Shown in pieces: positions 7,367 through 14,302 of a DNA stretch of 22,059 bases. Both the position numbers and the translations under genes were made by a program. This DNA is from Candidatus Yonathbacteria bacterium CG17_big_fil_post_rev_8_21_14_2_50_43_9. GTDB lineage: Bacteria; Patescibacteriota; Minisyncoccia; Phycocordibacterales; UBA1550. The notes below the pieces were generated by a model. It ran no database searches and was not told where the DNA came from. It saw only the letters and a program-made list of their open reading frames with translations. The stretch's first letter is position 1. The number at the start of each line of letters is the position of its first letter. The stretch lies in assembly GCA_002771015.1 (NCBI GenBank), contig PCUO01000023.1, positions 211-22,269 on the forward strand. The letters are read 5' to 3'.

Positions 7367-7401
7367 ATAGCTGTTTATTGTAAAAAGGGAGAAAATTGCG
7401 T
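7367..7401. repeat. Right arm of a 35-bp perfect inverted repeat
   Basis: Perfect reverse complement of 7255-7289. It lies 76 nt before the murA start. The two arms place identical sequence upstream of both divergent genes. Confidence 0.95.
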
Positions 7402-7428
7402 GTTGAATTATGGCACAGGAAGAATCAT

Positions 7429-7458
7429 TTGGTCAAAACACAATTTACATAGTAAGAT
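7429..7458 (+). promoter_or_regulatory. Possible promoter of murA
   Basis: TTGGTC (7429-7434) and TAAGAT (7453-7458) with an 18-nt spacer. Transcription would begin about 13 nt before the murA ATG at 7478, leaving a very short leader without a Shine-Dalgarno site. Confidence 0.45.
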
Positions 7459-7477
7459 AGACTCCTACAGCGATTAT

Positions 7478-8791
7478 ATGAGCAACACATTAGTTATTAA
7501 AGGACTCAGAGGAGAAAGAAAACTCCACGGAACAGTGAGAGTTACTGGCGCAAAAAATGCCGCTTTAAAAGCCATAGCTTCCACTGTGCTTTTTCGCGAC
7601 ACTGTCACACTGACCAACATCCCAGAAATTAGTGACACTCTGAGAATGTTTGACTTGCTTAAAGATATGGGTGCAGAAGTTATCAATATAAAAAAAGGCG
7701 CATATATAGTTTCAATAACAAAAGGTTTTGTGCCAGAGCTAACACATGGCATTGCAAAAAAAATGCGAGCGTCTATTGTGGCTACTGGTCCTATCCTCGC
7801 TCGTTATGGGAAAGTTTCGTTTCCTCATCCCGGTGGATGTGTTATCGGCGCGCGCCCACTTGATTTATTTGTGAGGGGTTTTGAAAAAATGGGGGCGAAA
7901 GTTTCTATAAAAGACGACTCGTATGTCGTGGAAGCAAAAGGTGGACTAAAAGGCGCTGAATTTTTTCTTAAAAATCAAAGTGTTACCGTAACAGAGACTT
8001 TTATGATGGCAGGGGTGCTCGCAAAAGGCATGACTGTTATAAAAAATTCAGCAATGGAGCCCGAAATTATCGATCTCGCTAATTTTTTGAATAAATGCGG
8101 AGCAAAGATTTCCGGAGCAGGCACACCCACAATTACTATTAAAGGCGGAAAACTTTTGTCGGGAAAGGGTCATCCTTACAAGACAATGCCTGACCGTATT
8201 GAGGCAGGGAGTTTTTTAATATTGGGAGCAATTTGCGCGCGTGAGCTTCATATTACCAACTGCGAACCATCACACCTTGAGTCACCGATTGAAATTCTTC
8301 GAAGCGCTGGGGCATGTATTGAAATAAAGAAAAATGAAATCATCGTGCGCGCGCCATCAGTGCTAAAGCCTGTTGATATTAAAACTCACGAGTATCCCGG
8401 TTTCCCAACAGACCTCCAAGCTCCAATGACAGTTCTGCTCACTCAAGCAGATGGCGAGAGCACTGTCTTTGAAACTATTTTTGAGGGACGGCTCAACTAC
8501 ACAGAGTCGCTTTCCGCGATGGGCGCGAATATCGTGATGATGGATCCACATCGTGCTCTTGTTCGCGGGAAAACAGCTCTTCGTGGACGCAAGCTTACTT
8601 CCCCAGATCTTCGCGCCGGACTCGCATTTGTCATTTCTGCAATAGTTGCAAAAGGGGAGTCAGTCATACATAATGTGGACACTACGATTGACCGCGGGTA
8701 CGAGGATGTGGAAACCCGTCTGCGCGCTATTGGTGTGGTTATAGAACGAGCAAAGGTGGTACCAGAGGCAATTTCTGAATCAGCAGTTTAA
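7478..8791 (+). CDS. murA: UDP-N-acetylglucosamine 1-carboxyvinyltransferase
   Basis: First committed step of peptidoglycan synthesis: transfer of enolpyruvate from PEP to UDP-GlcNAc in the cytoplasm. The protein has 437 residues from the ATG at 7478, close to the family's 420-430. It shows LRGERKLHGTVRVTGAKNAALKAIAST at the N-terminus (catalytic Lys in GAKNA), the loop HPGGCVIGARPLDL (with Cys in the position that covalently binds PEP and fosfomycin), and DLQAPMTVLLTQADGES followed by FEGRLNYTESLSAMGA. The frame is open from 7304, but that part consists of the inverted repeat and has no homology. The stop is 3 nt before the first mreB-like gene, so the two are coupled. Confidence 0.96.
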   Translation: MSNTLVIKGLRGERKLHGTVRVTGAKNAALKAIASTVLFRDTVTLTNIPEISDTLRMFDLLKDMGAEVINIKKGAYIVSITKGFVPELTHGIAKKMRASIVATGPILARYGKVSFPHPGGCVIGARPLDLFVRGFEKMGAKVSIKDDSYVVEAKGGLKGAEFFLKNQSVTVTETFMMAGVLAKGMTVIKNSAMEPEIIDLANFLNKCGAKISGAGTPTITIKGGKLLSGKGHPYKTMPDRIEAGSFLILGAICARELHITNCEPSHLESPIEILRSAGACIEIKKNEIIVRAPSVLKPVDIKTHEYPGFPTDLQAPMTVLLTQADGESTVFETIFEGRLNYTESLSAMGANIVMMDPHRALVRGKTALRGRKLTSPDLRAGLAFVISAIVAKGESVIHNVDTTIDRGYEDVETRLRAIGVVIERAKVVPEAISESAV

Positions 8792-8794
8792 TTT

Positions 8795-9808
8795 ATGGGA
8801 CTATTTGTAACAAAAATCGGCATTGACCTAGGCACAGCGAACACGCTGGTTTTTATCCCTGGAAAAGGCGTGGTTCTAAATGAGCCGTCTGTTGTTGCTG
8901 TGAACCAGCAAGATAACAGGATAATGGCAGTAGGGCTTGAAGCGAAGCAAATGATTGGTCGCACTCCAGACAATATAACCGCATATCGTCCAATGAAGGA
9001 CGGTGTGATTGCTGACTATCGCGTAACAGAAGCTATGATCCGCTACTATATGTCTAAGGCTTTGGGAAACTGGAACATTTTGAAACCTGACGTGATGGTT
9101 TCTGTTCCAGCGGGAGTTTCTTCTACGGAACGTCGCGCGGTTATTGAGGCGACCATTAGAGCTGGCGCAAAAAATGTGTATGTGGTGAAGGAGCCGATTC
9201 TCGCGGCAATCGGAGCAGGGATCCCTATCTACGAAGCGCGTGGACATATGGTTGTGGACATAGGAGGAGGCACAACAGATGTCGCTGTTATTTCTCTTGG
9301 TGGGATAGTGGCATCAACATCTGTAAAATGCGCAGGGAACAAAATTGATCACGCTATTGCTGATCATATTAAAAAAACATTCAATCTTGCAATCGGCGAT
9401 CGCACCGCAGAAGAGATCAAAGTTCGCATCGGCTCAGCTATTCCAATAGATGACGAGCTTTTACTTACCATAAAAGGTCGAGATTACATCACTGGTCTTC
9501 CACGCACAGCGCAGGTTACTACTAACGAAATAGTGAAAGCTATTGACAAGGAGCTTCGCGAAATCATTCGTGCTATTAAAGATGTATTGCAGGAAACACC
9601 CCCAGAGCTTTCTGCGGACATTATTGATCAAGGAATCATTATGACAGGCGGTTCATCACAACTTCGCAACCTCGCGGAGCTTGTGGAGCGTCGAACTGGA
9701 GTAAAGGCTGTTCTTGCAGATGATGCAATATATTGTGTGGTAAAAGGGACAGGTATCGCGCTTGAACATTTGGATACGTATAAGAAAAGCATCTTAGCGA
9801 AAAAATAG
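8795..9808 (+). CDS. MreB/Mbl-family actin-like protein, first paralogue
   Basis: An actin-like cytoskeletal protein of 337 residues that would form membrane-bound filaments guiding wall synthesis. It has the phosphate loops IGIDLGTANTLVF (9-21) and VVDIGGGTTDVAVISLGG, and the adenosine loop TGGSSQLRNLAELVERRTG. Compared with the second paralogue at 14303 it is more divergent: KEPILAAIGAG replaces EEPMAAAIG, and the adenosine loop lacks the usual GGGALLRGL. It follows murA by 3 nt, outside the mreBCD cluster, and may be a specialised Mbl-like filament. Its last eight codons form the left arm of a perfect 32-bp stem that terminates the operon. Confidence 0.92.
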   Translation: MGLFVTKIGIDLGTANTLVFIPGKGVVLNEPSVVAVNQQDNRIMAVGLEAKQMIGRTPDNITAYRPMKDGVIADYRVTEAMIRYYMSKALGNWNILKPDVMVSVPAGVSSTERRAVIEATIRAGAKNVYVVKEPILAAIGAGIPIYEARGHMVVDIGGGTTDVAVISLGGIVASTSVKCAGNKIDHAIADHIKKTFNLAIGDRTAEEIKVRIGSAIPIDDELLLTIKGRDYITGLPRTAQVTTNEIVKAIDKELREIIRAIKDVLQETPPELSADIIDQGIIMTGGSSQLRNLAELVERRTGVKAVLADDAIYCVVKGTGIALEHLDTYKKSILAKK

Positions 9809-9849
9809 GCGCGCAACGCGCGCCTATTTTTTCGCTAAGATGCTTTTCT
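9783..9849. terminator. 32-bp perfect stem, terminator overlapping the mreB-like 3' end
   Basis: Two perfect 32-nt arms (9783-9814 and 9818-9849) enclose a 3-nt AAC loop. The core GGCGCGC is flanked by A6 and T6 runs suited to bidirectional termination. The left arm is the last eight codons, stop and tail of the mreB-like gene; the right arm is its exact reverse complement. Confidence 0.9.
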
Positions 9850-9850
9850 A

Positions 9851-9885
9851 CAACTAACAAGAAACAACCAACAACTGACATAAGA
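9851..9885. repeat. Degenerate 7-nt repeat array after the palindrome
   Basis: Five heptamers in register with the consensus CAACTAA (variants CAAGAAA, CAACCAA), starting two bases after the terminator stem. Confidence 0.75.
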
Positions 9886-9893
9886 ATTCTTTG

Positions 9894-9914
9894 GTCGAAT
9901 GTTAATTGTTAATA
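9894..9914. repeat. Short 7-nt repeat array before holB
   Basis: Three heptamers in register (GTCGAAT, GTTAATT and one variant) ending 3 nt before the chosen ATG of the next gene. Confidence 0.5.
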
Positions 9915-9917
9915 ATC

Positions 9918-10625
9918 ATGTTTAATCTCTTTGAACACTACAAAAAGACTGGGTACCTGCACCACGCGCATGTCATTGTGGGCGCGTATGATACGGTTTC
10001 TCCCGCGCTTGTTTCCGAGCTTGCGAAGCATTTGAATATTGAAACAAAAGGTAACCCTGACTTAATGGAGAGGTTTTATGAGACACTCGGTATAGATGAA
10101 GCGCGCGAACTAAAAGATGCGCAGACGCGTGCTGGCTTTGATGGAGCTAAAAAAATATTTATTATTGGCGCGGAATCGTTCACTCACCAAGCTCAAAACG
10201 CGCTTTTAAAAACTTTTGAAGAGCCAACCTCTGGCACACATTTTTTTATTATCCTTCCCCGCGCTGAAATGCTCCTGCCGACGCTTCTTTCAAGAGTGCT
10301 CGTGGTGTCTTGGGAGAGCAAGGAAACAGACGACGCAAAAGAATTAGCAGGAAAATTTCTTGATGCCAATTTAGAAGGTCGTTTTTCTCTGGCAAAAAAG
10401 ATAGCAGAGAAAAAAGCAGGAGAGACTGTGGACCGCGAGCTATTTATAAAGATGCTAGATCATATTGAGCGTATATTATATACCCGTACGGCTGGCGAAC
10501 GAGACGACACTACTGCAAACGTTTTCCGCGAGATTTTTCAAGCGAAAACATATATCTCAAACCCGGGCTCATCCCCCAAAATGCTACTTGATCACATAGC
10601 CATTTTGTTACCCCATTCCATTTAA
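9918..10625 (+). CDS. holB: DNA polymerase III delta-prime-like subunit
   Basis: A clamp-loader subunit of the AAA+ fold. The ATG at 9918 gives 235 residues (an upstream TTG at 9906 lies in repeat sequence). Typical features are LHHAHVIVG at the start, ITDARELKDAQTRAGFDGAKKIFIIGAESFTHQAQNALLKTFEEP-type core and LLSRVLVVSW. There is no Walker A site, as expected for delta-prime. The SRC finger motif reads SRV, and the zinc module seen in gamma/tau and in delta-prime is absent. At 235 residues it is shorter than the usual 300 or more and seems to lack most of the collar domain. It sits behind the mreB-like terminator, so it needs its own promoter or readthrough. Confidence 0.8.
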   Translation: MFNLFEHYKKTGYLHHAHVIVGAYDTVSPALVSELAKHLNIETKGNPDLMERFYETLGIDEARELKDAQTRAGFDGAKKIFIIGAESFTHQAQNALLKTFEEPTSGTHFFIILPRAEMLLPTLLSRVLVVSWESKETDDAKELAGKFLDANLEGRFSLAKKIAEKKAGETVDRELFIKMLDHIERILYTRTAGERDDTTANVFREIFQAKTYISNPGSSPKMLLDHIAILLPHSI

Positions 10626-10861
10626 AGTATTTTTTTGTTAAGATGAGATGGTATATAAATATTAAATGGGTGTAATGACAAACAAGCAACCCCCAGTTGA
10701 ACCCCGCAATGCGGGAATATTGCTTCGCAATATTGTTTAACGGGGCGATGATTTTTATATCCAAGCAAGTGAGGGAAATAGAAACTACCAAGTTTTAATT
10801 TCCGAGCGAGCGCAGGATATATAGTAATCTATATAGTCGTTACACTCTTTAAAAATCAATC
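10626..10861 (+). promoter_or_regulatory. Structured leader of frr (leader family, divergent member)
   Basis: A 236-nt region without a supported gene. It contains a possible promoter (TTTTTG, 16 nt, TATAAA around 10629-10656), hairpins CCCGCAATGCGGG and AATATTGCTTCGCAATATT at about 10693-10734, and the motif TTTAACGGGG at 10737-10746. A 9-bp stem TGATTTTTA (10749-10757) pairs with TAAAAATCA (10850-10858), extendable to 11 bp with a bulged A, and closes right at the frr ATG (10862). The same 3' part occurs before mreD and PBP2. Its loop carries repeated element copy B. Confidence 0.6.
10760..10822 (+). repeat. Short repeated element, copy B
   Basis: Contains AAGTGAGGGAA near the start and TTCCGAGCGAGCG near the end, matching copy A at 7291-7352 in order and spacing. 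Like copy A it lies in the loop of an inverted repeat, here the stem that closes at the frr start. Confidence 0.5.
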
Positions 10862-11416
10862 ATGGCATACGATTTTTCCGAATTTAAAAAAAAAGCAGGA
10901 GACCTTGCAGAGCATCTCTCAAAGGAGCTTTCAGCAATACACACAGGTCGTGCTTCAAGCGCTATTCTAGACGGCATATTTATAGAGTCCTACGGTGCTC
11001 AACTCGCCGTGCAACATGTTGCAACTATTGCCAGTGAGGACGCGCGTACACTGCGTATTGTGCCGTGGGAAAAAGCAAACGGCAAGGAGATTGAAAAGGC
11101 AATCAATGATGCAAACCTAGGGATATCGGTTTCCACCGACGAGTCGGGTCTTCGCATCTTTTTTCCACCGCTTACCACAGAGCGTCGAGCTTCATTTACA
11201 AAGCTTTTGCGTGATAAGGTGGAGTCCGCACGGGTGACGCTTAAGGGTGTGCGCGAGCAGACAAAAAACGACATTGTATCAGCAGAGAAGGATGGCGATA
11301 TGAGCGAAGACGAAAAAACGCGCTCTCTTGAAGCTCTTCAAAAATTTGTGGACGAAGCAAACAACAATCTGGAATCAATCGGAGATAAAAAGGAGAAGGA
11401 AATTATGGGAGAGTAA
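10862..11416 (+). CDS. frr: Ribosome recycling factor
   Basis: Splits post-termination ribosomes together with EF-G. The 184-residue length is exactly typical. The helical domain begins FKKKAGDLAEHLSKELSAIHTGRASSAILDGI (the conserved TGRAS motif), and the C-terminal part carries LTTERRASFTKLLRDKVESARVTLKGVREQTKNDI, the usual RRNxR-like region of the family. The start codon directly abuts a hairpin and has no Shine-Dalgarno site. In many bacteria frr is followed by uppS, cdsA, dxr, rseP and proS; here rseP follows directly. Confidence 0.96.
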   Translation: MAYDFSEFKKKAGDLAEHLSKELSAIHTGRASSAILDGIFIESYGAQLAVQHVATIASEDARTLRIVPWEKANGKEIEKAINDANLGISVSTDESGLRIFFPPLTTERRASFTKLLRDKVESARVTLKGVREQTKNDIVSAEKDGDMSEDEKTRSLEALQKFVDEANNNLESIGDKKEKEIMGE

Positions 11417-11417
11417 T

Positions 11418-11452
11418 TATAACAATTGACATTTAACCATTGACAATTGACT
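11418..11452. repeat. 7-nt repeat array, left half of a facing pair
   Basis: Units with the consensus ATTGACA in register (ATTGACA twice, ATTGACT, TTTAACC). It is the reverse complement in consensus of the array at 11503-11537, so the two can pair into a long imperfect stem. Confidence 0.8.
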
Positions 11453-11481
11453 TGAAAATTTTCGCTTGCGAAAATCTTCAA
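11452..11481. other. Hairpin between the facing heptamer arrays
   Basis: Arms TTGAA and TTCAA plus an inner 7-bp stem around the loop CTTG, with one A-C mismatch. No U-run follows, so it is a weak terminator at best. It occupies the centre of the facing repeat arrays between frr and rseP. Confidence 0.5.
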
Positions 11482-11502
11482 ACAAAATGTTATCGTGGTA
11501 GC

Positions 11503-11537
11503 GTCAAATGTCAATTGTCACAAGTCACATGTCAATT
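11503..11537. repeat. 7-nt repeat array overlapping the rseP start
   Basis: Five heptamers with the consensus GTCAATT (variants GTCAAAT, GTCACAA) in perfect register. Both candidate ATG codons of rseP (11508 and 11529) lie within the array. Confidence 0.85.
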
Positions 11538-12620
11538 TTACTATTCATCATCATACTCGCAGCTCTCATTCTCGTTCATGAGCTTGGGCATTTTACCGCT
11601 GCAAAGATGGCCGGCGTACGTGTAGATGAGTTTGGAATTGGGTTCCCGCCACGACTTTGGAAAAAGAAAGTTGGGGAGACGTTGTATTCAATCAACGCGT
11701 TTCCTGTCGGAGGATTTGTTAAAATTTTTGGTGAGGATCCAAACGAGGATTCATTGAAGGGTCACGATTCCTCGAGAAGTTTGACACATAAGTCACGACT
11801 AGTGCAGGCATGGATAATTAGCGCAGGGGTTATTTTTAACCTATTTTTTGCGTGGTTCCTTATTAGCATAGGATTTATGGCAGGACTTCCATACTCAGTG
11901 GACGACAGTGCGTATGGAGAACGCGTGGAAAATCCGAGTCTTACAATCACGCAGGTGATTCCTATGTCGCCGGCAGATGAAGCAGGGCTCAAAGGAGGCG
12001 ATATTATTGTAAAACTTGTTTCAGGAGTAGACATCCTCACAAAGCCAAAAGTATCCGCTACTCAAAATTTTATTTCCTATCACGAGGAAATGGAACTCAC
12101 ATATTTAAGAGGTGGAGAGGAGGAGACTGTCGCTGTTGGTGGCGCAGAGGGTTATATAGATGGTCGTCGCGCTATTGGAATATCAATGGATAATGTTGGT
12201 ATTTTAAAACTGCCTATTTACGAAGCGTTTTTTGTTGGGCTCACCACGACAGCGTCCATTACTTTGTCAATGACAGTAGGGATTATGGAGTTTTTCAAAA
12301 ATATATTTATCGGACAAGCAAATTTTCAGGACATTGCTGGACCTGTTGGAATTATTGGAATTGTGAGTGACGCGTCTGTGCTTGGTTTTATACATCTAGT
12401 TTCACTTACTGCAATTATTTCAATTAACCTCGCCATCATAAACCTTCTTCCTTTCCCAGCTCTTGACGGAGGTCGTCTATTTTTTATCCTTATTGAAGCA
12501 ATAAAGCGCTCACCAATAAGACCTGAAGTAGCAAACATTGCAAACGGTATAGGGTTTCTCATCCTTATCGCGTTTATGGTGTTTATAACATTCCAGGATG
12601 TCACGAAGTTGATTCATTGA
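11529..12620 (+). CDS. rseP: Site-2 (RseP-type) intramembrane metalloprotease
   Basis: A membrane zinc protease that cleaves substrates within the bilayer, in other bacteria anti-sigma factors and leftover signal peptides. From the ATG at 11529 it has 363 residues. HELGH (17-21) gives the zinc ligands and catalytic Glu within the first helix. A single PDZ domain covers about 140-205 (ITQVIPMSPADEAGLKGGDII), and NLLPFPALDGGR (305-316) supplies the third ligand. One PDZ domain rather than two fits the B. subtilis RasP type. An in-frame ATG at 11508 adds seven residues encoded by repeat units and is less likely. No Shine-Dalgarno site is visible. Confidence 0.94.
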   Translation: MSILLFIIILAALILVHELGHFTAAKMAGVRVDEFGIGFPPRLWKKKVGETLYSINAFPVGGFVKIFGEDPNEDSLKGHDSSRSLTHKSRLVQAWIISAGVIFNLFFAWFLISIGFMAGLPYSVDDSAYGERVENPSLTITQVIPMSPADEAGLKGGDIIVKLVSGVDILTKPKVSATQNFISYHEEMELTYLRGGEEETVAVGGAEGYIDGRRAIGISMDNVGILKLPIYEAFFVGLTTTASITLSMTVGIMEFFKNIFIGQANFQDIAGPVGIIGIVSDASVLGFIHLVSLTAIISINLAIINLLPFPALDGGRLFFILIEAIKRSPIRPEVANIANGIGFLILIAFMVFITFQDVTKLIH

Positions 12621-12630
12621 TAAAATATAA

Positions 12631-12660
12631 AAAGTGGAAAGCTTAAACGCTTTCCACTTT
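12631..12660. terminator. Bidirectional terminator between rseP and orf85
   Basis: Perfect 12-bp arms AAAGTGGAAAGC and complement (12631-12642 and 12649-12660) with the loop TTAAAC. A-rich on the left and ending in TTT, it lies between two converging genes. Confidence 0.8.
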
Positions 12661-12666
12661 AACTCA

Positions 12667-12924
12667 TCATCCAACTTTTAGATCAGTGAACATTGAGTTA
12701 AGACGCAGGAGGATTGATTGCTGGCTTAGATTTGGCAGTGTAATGTAGTTCACCATTGAATTGTTAAAATTCAAAAGATCAATCACTGACATTCTTGATA
12801 GTGTATTGATTACCATTAGTGCTATGTCGGCGCGCCTACGTGAAGACATATCAGGAAGCGCACCGTGCAACTCATTATAAAGTTTTTCTGCAACAATTAC
12901 TTCCAATGCGGAATTGGATTTCAT
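12667..12924 (-). CDS. Orphan 85-residue protein, unknown function
   Basis: I do not recognise this protein. It is predicted to be soluble and mostly helical, with a basic SRRRAD stretch at 28-33 and a Leu/Asn-rich second half (LLNFNNSMVNYITLPNLSQQSILLRLNSMF). It is well supported as a gene: it has a near-consensus promoter and a full AAGGAGGT site at 12931-12938, exactly 6 nt from the ATG. It interrupts the rseP-proS pair on the opposite strand and ends 7 nt from the shared terminator. The expression signals are stronger than those of any conserved gene nearby, suggesting high expression or acquisition from elsewhere. Confidence 0.75.
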   Translation of the reverse strand: MKSNSALEVIVAEKLYNELHGALPDMSSRRRADIALMVINTLSRMSVIDLLNFNNSMVNYITLPNLSQQSILLRLNSMFTDLKVG

Positions 12925-12964
12925 TTTTTAACCTCCTTCCAATTAATGAATTAAAACTGTTATA

Positions 12965-12992
12965 ATTATAGCATATTTAATATAAAAGTCAA
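12965..12992 (-). promoter_or_regulatory. Promoter of orf85
   Basis: On the minus strand TTGACT (12992-12987) and TATAAT (12970-12965) are separated by 16 nt, followed by a leader of about 35 nt ending in AAGGAGGT. It is divergent from the proS promoter. Confidence 0.8.
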
Positions 12993-12997
12993 ATAGT

Positions 12998-13026
12998 TTT
13001 GCACCTCGATGTTTTTAATGTAAGAT
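12998..13026 (+). promoter_or_regulatory. Possible promoter of proS, near-leaderless
   Basis: TTTGCA (12998-13003), 17 nt, then TAAGAT (13021-13026). The proS ATG at 13035 is 8 nt after the -10 box, so the leader would be 0-2 nt. The -35 is imperfect; TTGCAC with 16 nt is an alternative. Confidence 0.5.
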
Positions 13027-13034
13027 AGACGGAT

Positions 13035-14291
13035 ATGTTGCAGTCCAAACTCTTTACCAAAACACGAAAAGAAGCTCCTGTTGACGAGGTGGCAAAAAAT
13101 GCCAGGCTTCTTATTCGCGCGGGTTTTGTAGACAAGCTTCAAGCTGGCGTTTACACGTATCTTCCGCTTGGGCTTCGCGTTCTAAAAAAAATAGAAAACA
13201 TTATTCGCGAAGAGATGGACAATGTTGGAGGGCAAGAAATTTTTATGCCGTCGCTTCAGCCAAAAGAGAATTGGCTTGCAACTGGTCGCTGGGACACGAT
13301 GGACGACTTGTATAAAGTGAGTGATACCTCAGGTCGCGAAAACGCGCTCGGTCCCACGCACGAGGAAGTCGTCGTTCCGCTCGTGAAGCAATTTGTTTCC
13401 TCGTATCGCGATCTTCCATTTTCCGCGTATCAATTTCAAAACAAATTCCGAATGGAGCTTCGCGCAAAGTCCGGCATTCTTCGCGGTCGCGAGTTTATGA
13501 TGAAGGATATGTATTCGTTTCACACTAACGAAGCGGATATGATGGCGTACTATGAAAAGATGAAAGGTGTGTACGCACGCGTTTTTGAAAGAGCTGGCAT
13601 TTGCGCGAAAACGTTCCTCACATTTGCATCTGGTGGAAGCTTTTCAAAATATTCTCACGAGTTTCAGACTATCACTCCCGCAGGCGAGGACACTATTTAT
13701 ATTTGCGACAAATGCTGTCTCGCGGTAAACAAGGAAATTATTGAAGAACAGAAAAATTCCTGCCCACAATGTGGCGGAAGGAATCTGCGCGAAGAAACGT
13801 CTGTAGAAGTAGGAAACATTTTTGAGCTCAAGACAAAGTACTCAGCCCCGTTTAATCTTTCCTACAAAGACGAGGAGGGGAAGGACCAGACTGTTATAAT
13901 GGGTTGTTACGGCATTGGACTTGGACGCATGCTAGGCACTGTAGTGGAGGTTCTCGGCGACGATAAAGGGCTTGTTTGGCCAGAATCAATTGCGCCTTTT
14001 GCAGTTCATTTGGTAGAGCTAGGAGGCGCCTATGACGCAACTGTACGCGCGGAAGCAGAGAAGATTTACAATGAGTTTACAAGCGCAGATGTTGAAGTTC
14101 TTTGGGACGACCGTGACCTGCGAGCGGGAGAAAAATTTGCTGAAAGTGATTTGATTGGAATTCCTCTTCGTGTTGTGGTGTCGGCAAAAACTCTTACATC
14201 TGGAAAGTTTGAAATAAAAGACCGCGCAACAGGCGAGGTTTCTATGGTTGATCACAGTGAATTATTCAAAATTCGACATTCAAAATTCTAA
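13035..14291 (+). CDS. proS: Prolyl-tRNA synthetase, short form
   Basis: Class II synthetase charging tRNA-Pro. It has 418 residues against about 570 for the E. coli enzyme. Present are the motif 2 region FRMELRAKSGILRGREFMMKDMYSFH (138-163), motif 3 GCYGIGLGRML, and a C-terminal anticodon-binding domain (about 320-412). The roughly 180-residue insertion domain that hydrolyses Ala-tRNA-Pro is missing; its place holds two CxxC pairs (Cys224/227 and Cys243/246) resembling a zinc ribbon. The last residues (FKIRHSKF) and the stop are encoded within a 7-nt repeat array that runs on to the mreB start. The promoter suggests a leaderless message. Confidence 0.95.
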   Translation: MLQSKLFTKTRKEAPVDEVAKNARLLIRAGFVDKLQAGVYTYLPLGLRVLKKIENIIREEMDNVGGQEIFMPSLQPKENWLATGRWDTMDDLYKVSDTSGRENALGPTHEEVVVPLVKQFVSSYRDLPFSAYQFQNKFRMELRAKSGILRGREFMMKDMYSFHTNEADMMAYYEKMKGVYARVFERAGICAKTFLTFASGGSFSKYSHEFQTITPAGEDTIYICDKCCLAVNKEIIEEQKNSCPQCGGRNLREETSVEVGNIFELKTKYSAPFNLSYKDEEGKDQTVIMGCYGIGLGRMLGTVVEVLGDDKGLVWPESIAPFAVHLVELGGAYDATVRAEAEKIYNEFTSADVEVLWDDRDLRAGEKFAESDLIGIPLRVVVSAKTLTSGKFEIKDRATGEVSMVDHSELFKIRHSKF

Positions 14292-14298
14292 ATTCTAT
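14264..14298. repeat. 7-nt repeat array across the proS-mreB junction
   Basis: Five heptamers in register with the consensus ATTCAAA (variants ATTCGAC, ATTCTAA, ATTCTAT). It covers the last proS codons, the stop and the spacer, ending 4 nt before the mreB ATG. Confidence 0.85.
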
Positions 14299-14302
14299 TC
14301 TT

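Noticed and set aside
7304..7477. Upstream extension of murA by 58 codons.
   Set aside because: It encodes the inverted repeat and the promoter region; family similarity begins at the ATG at 7478.
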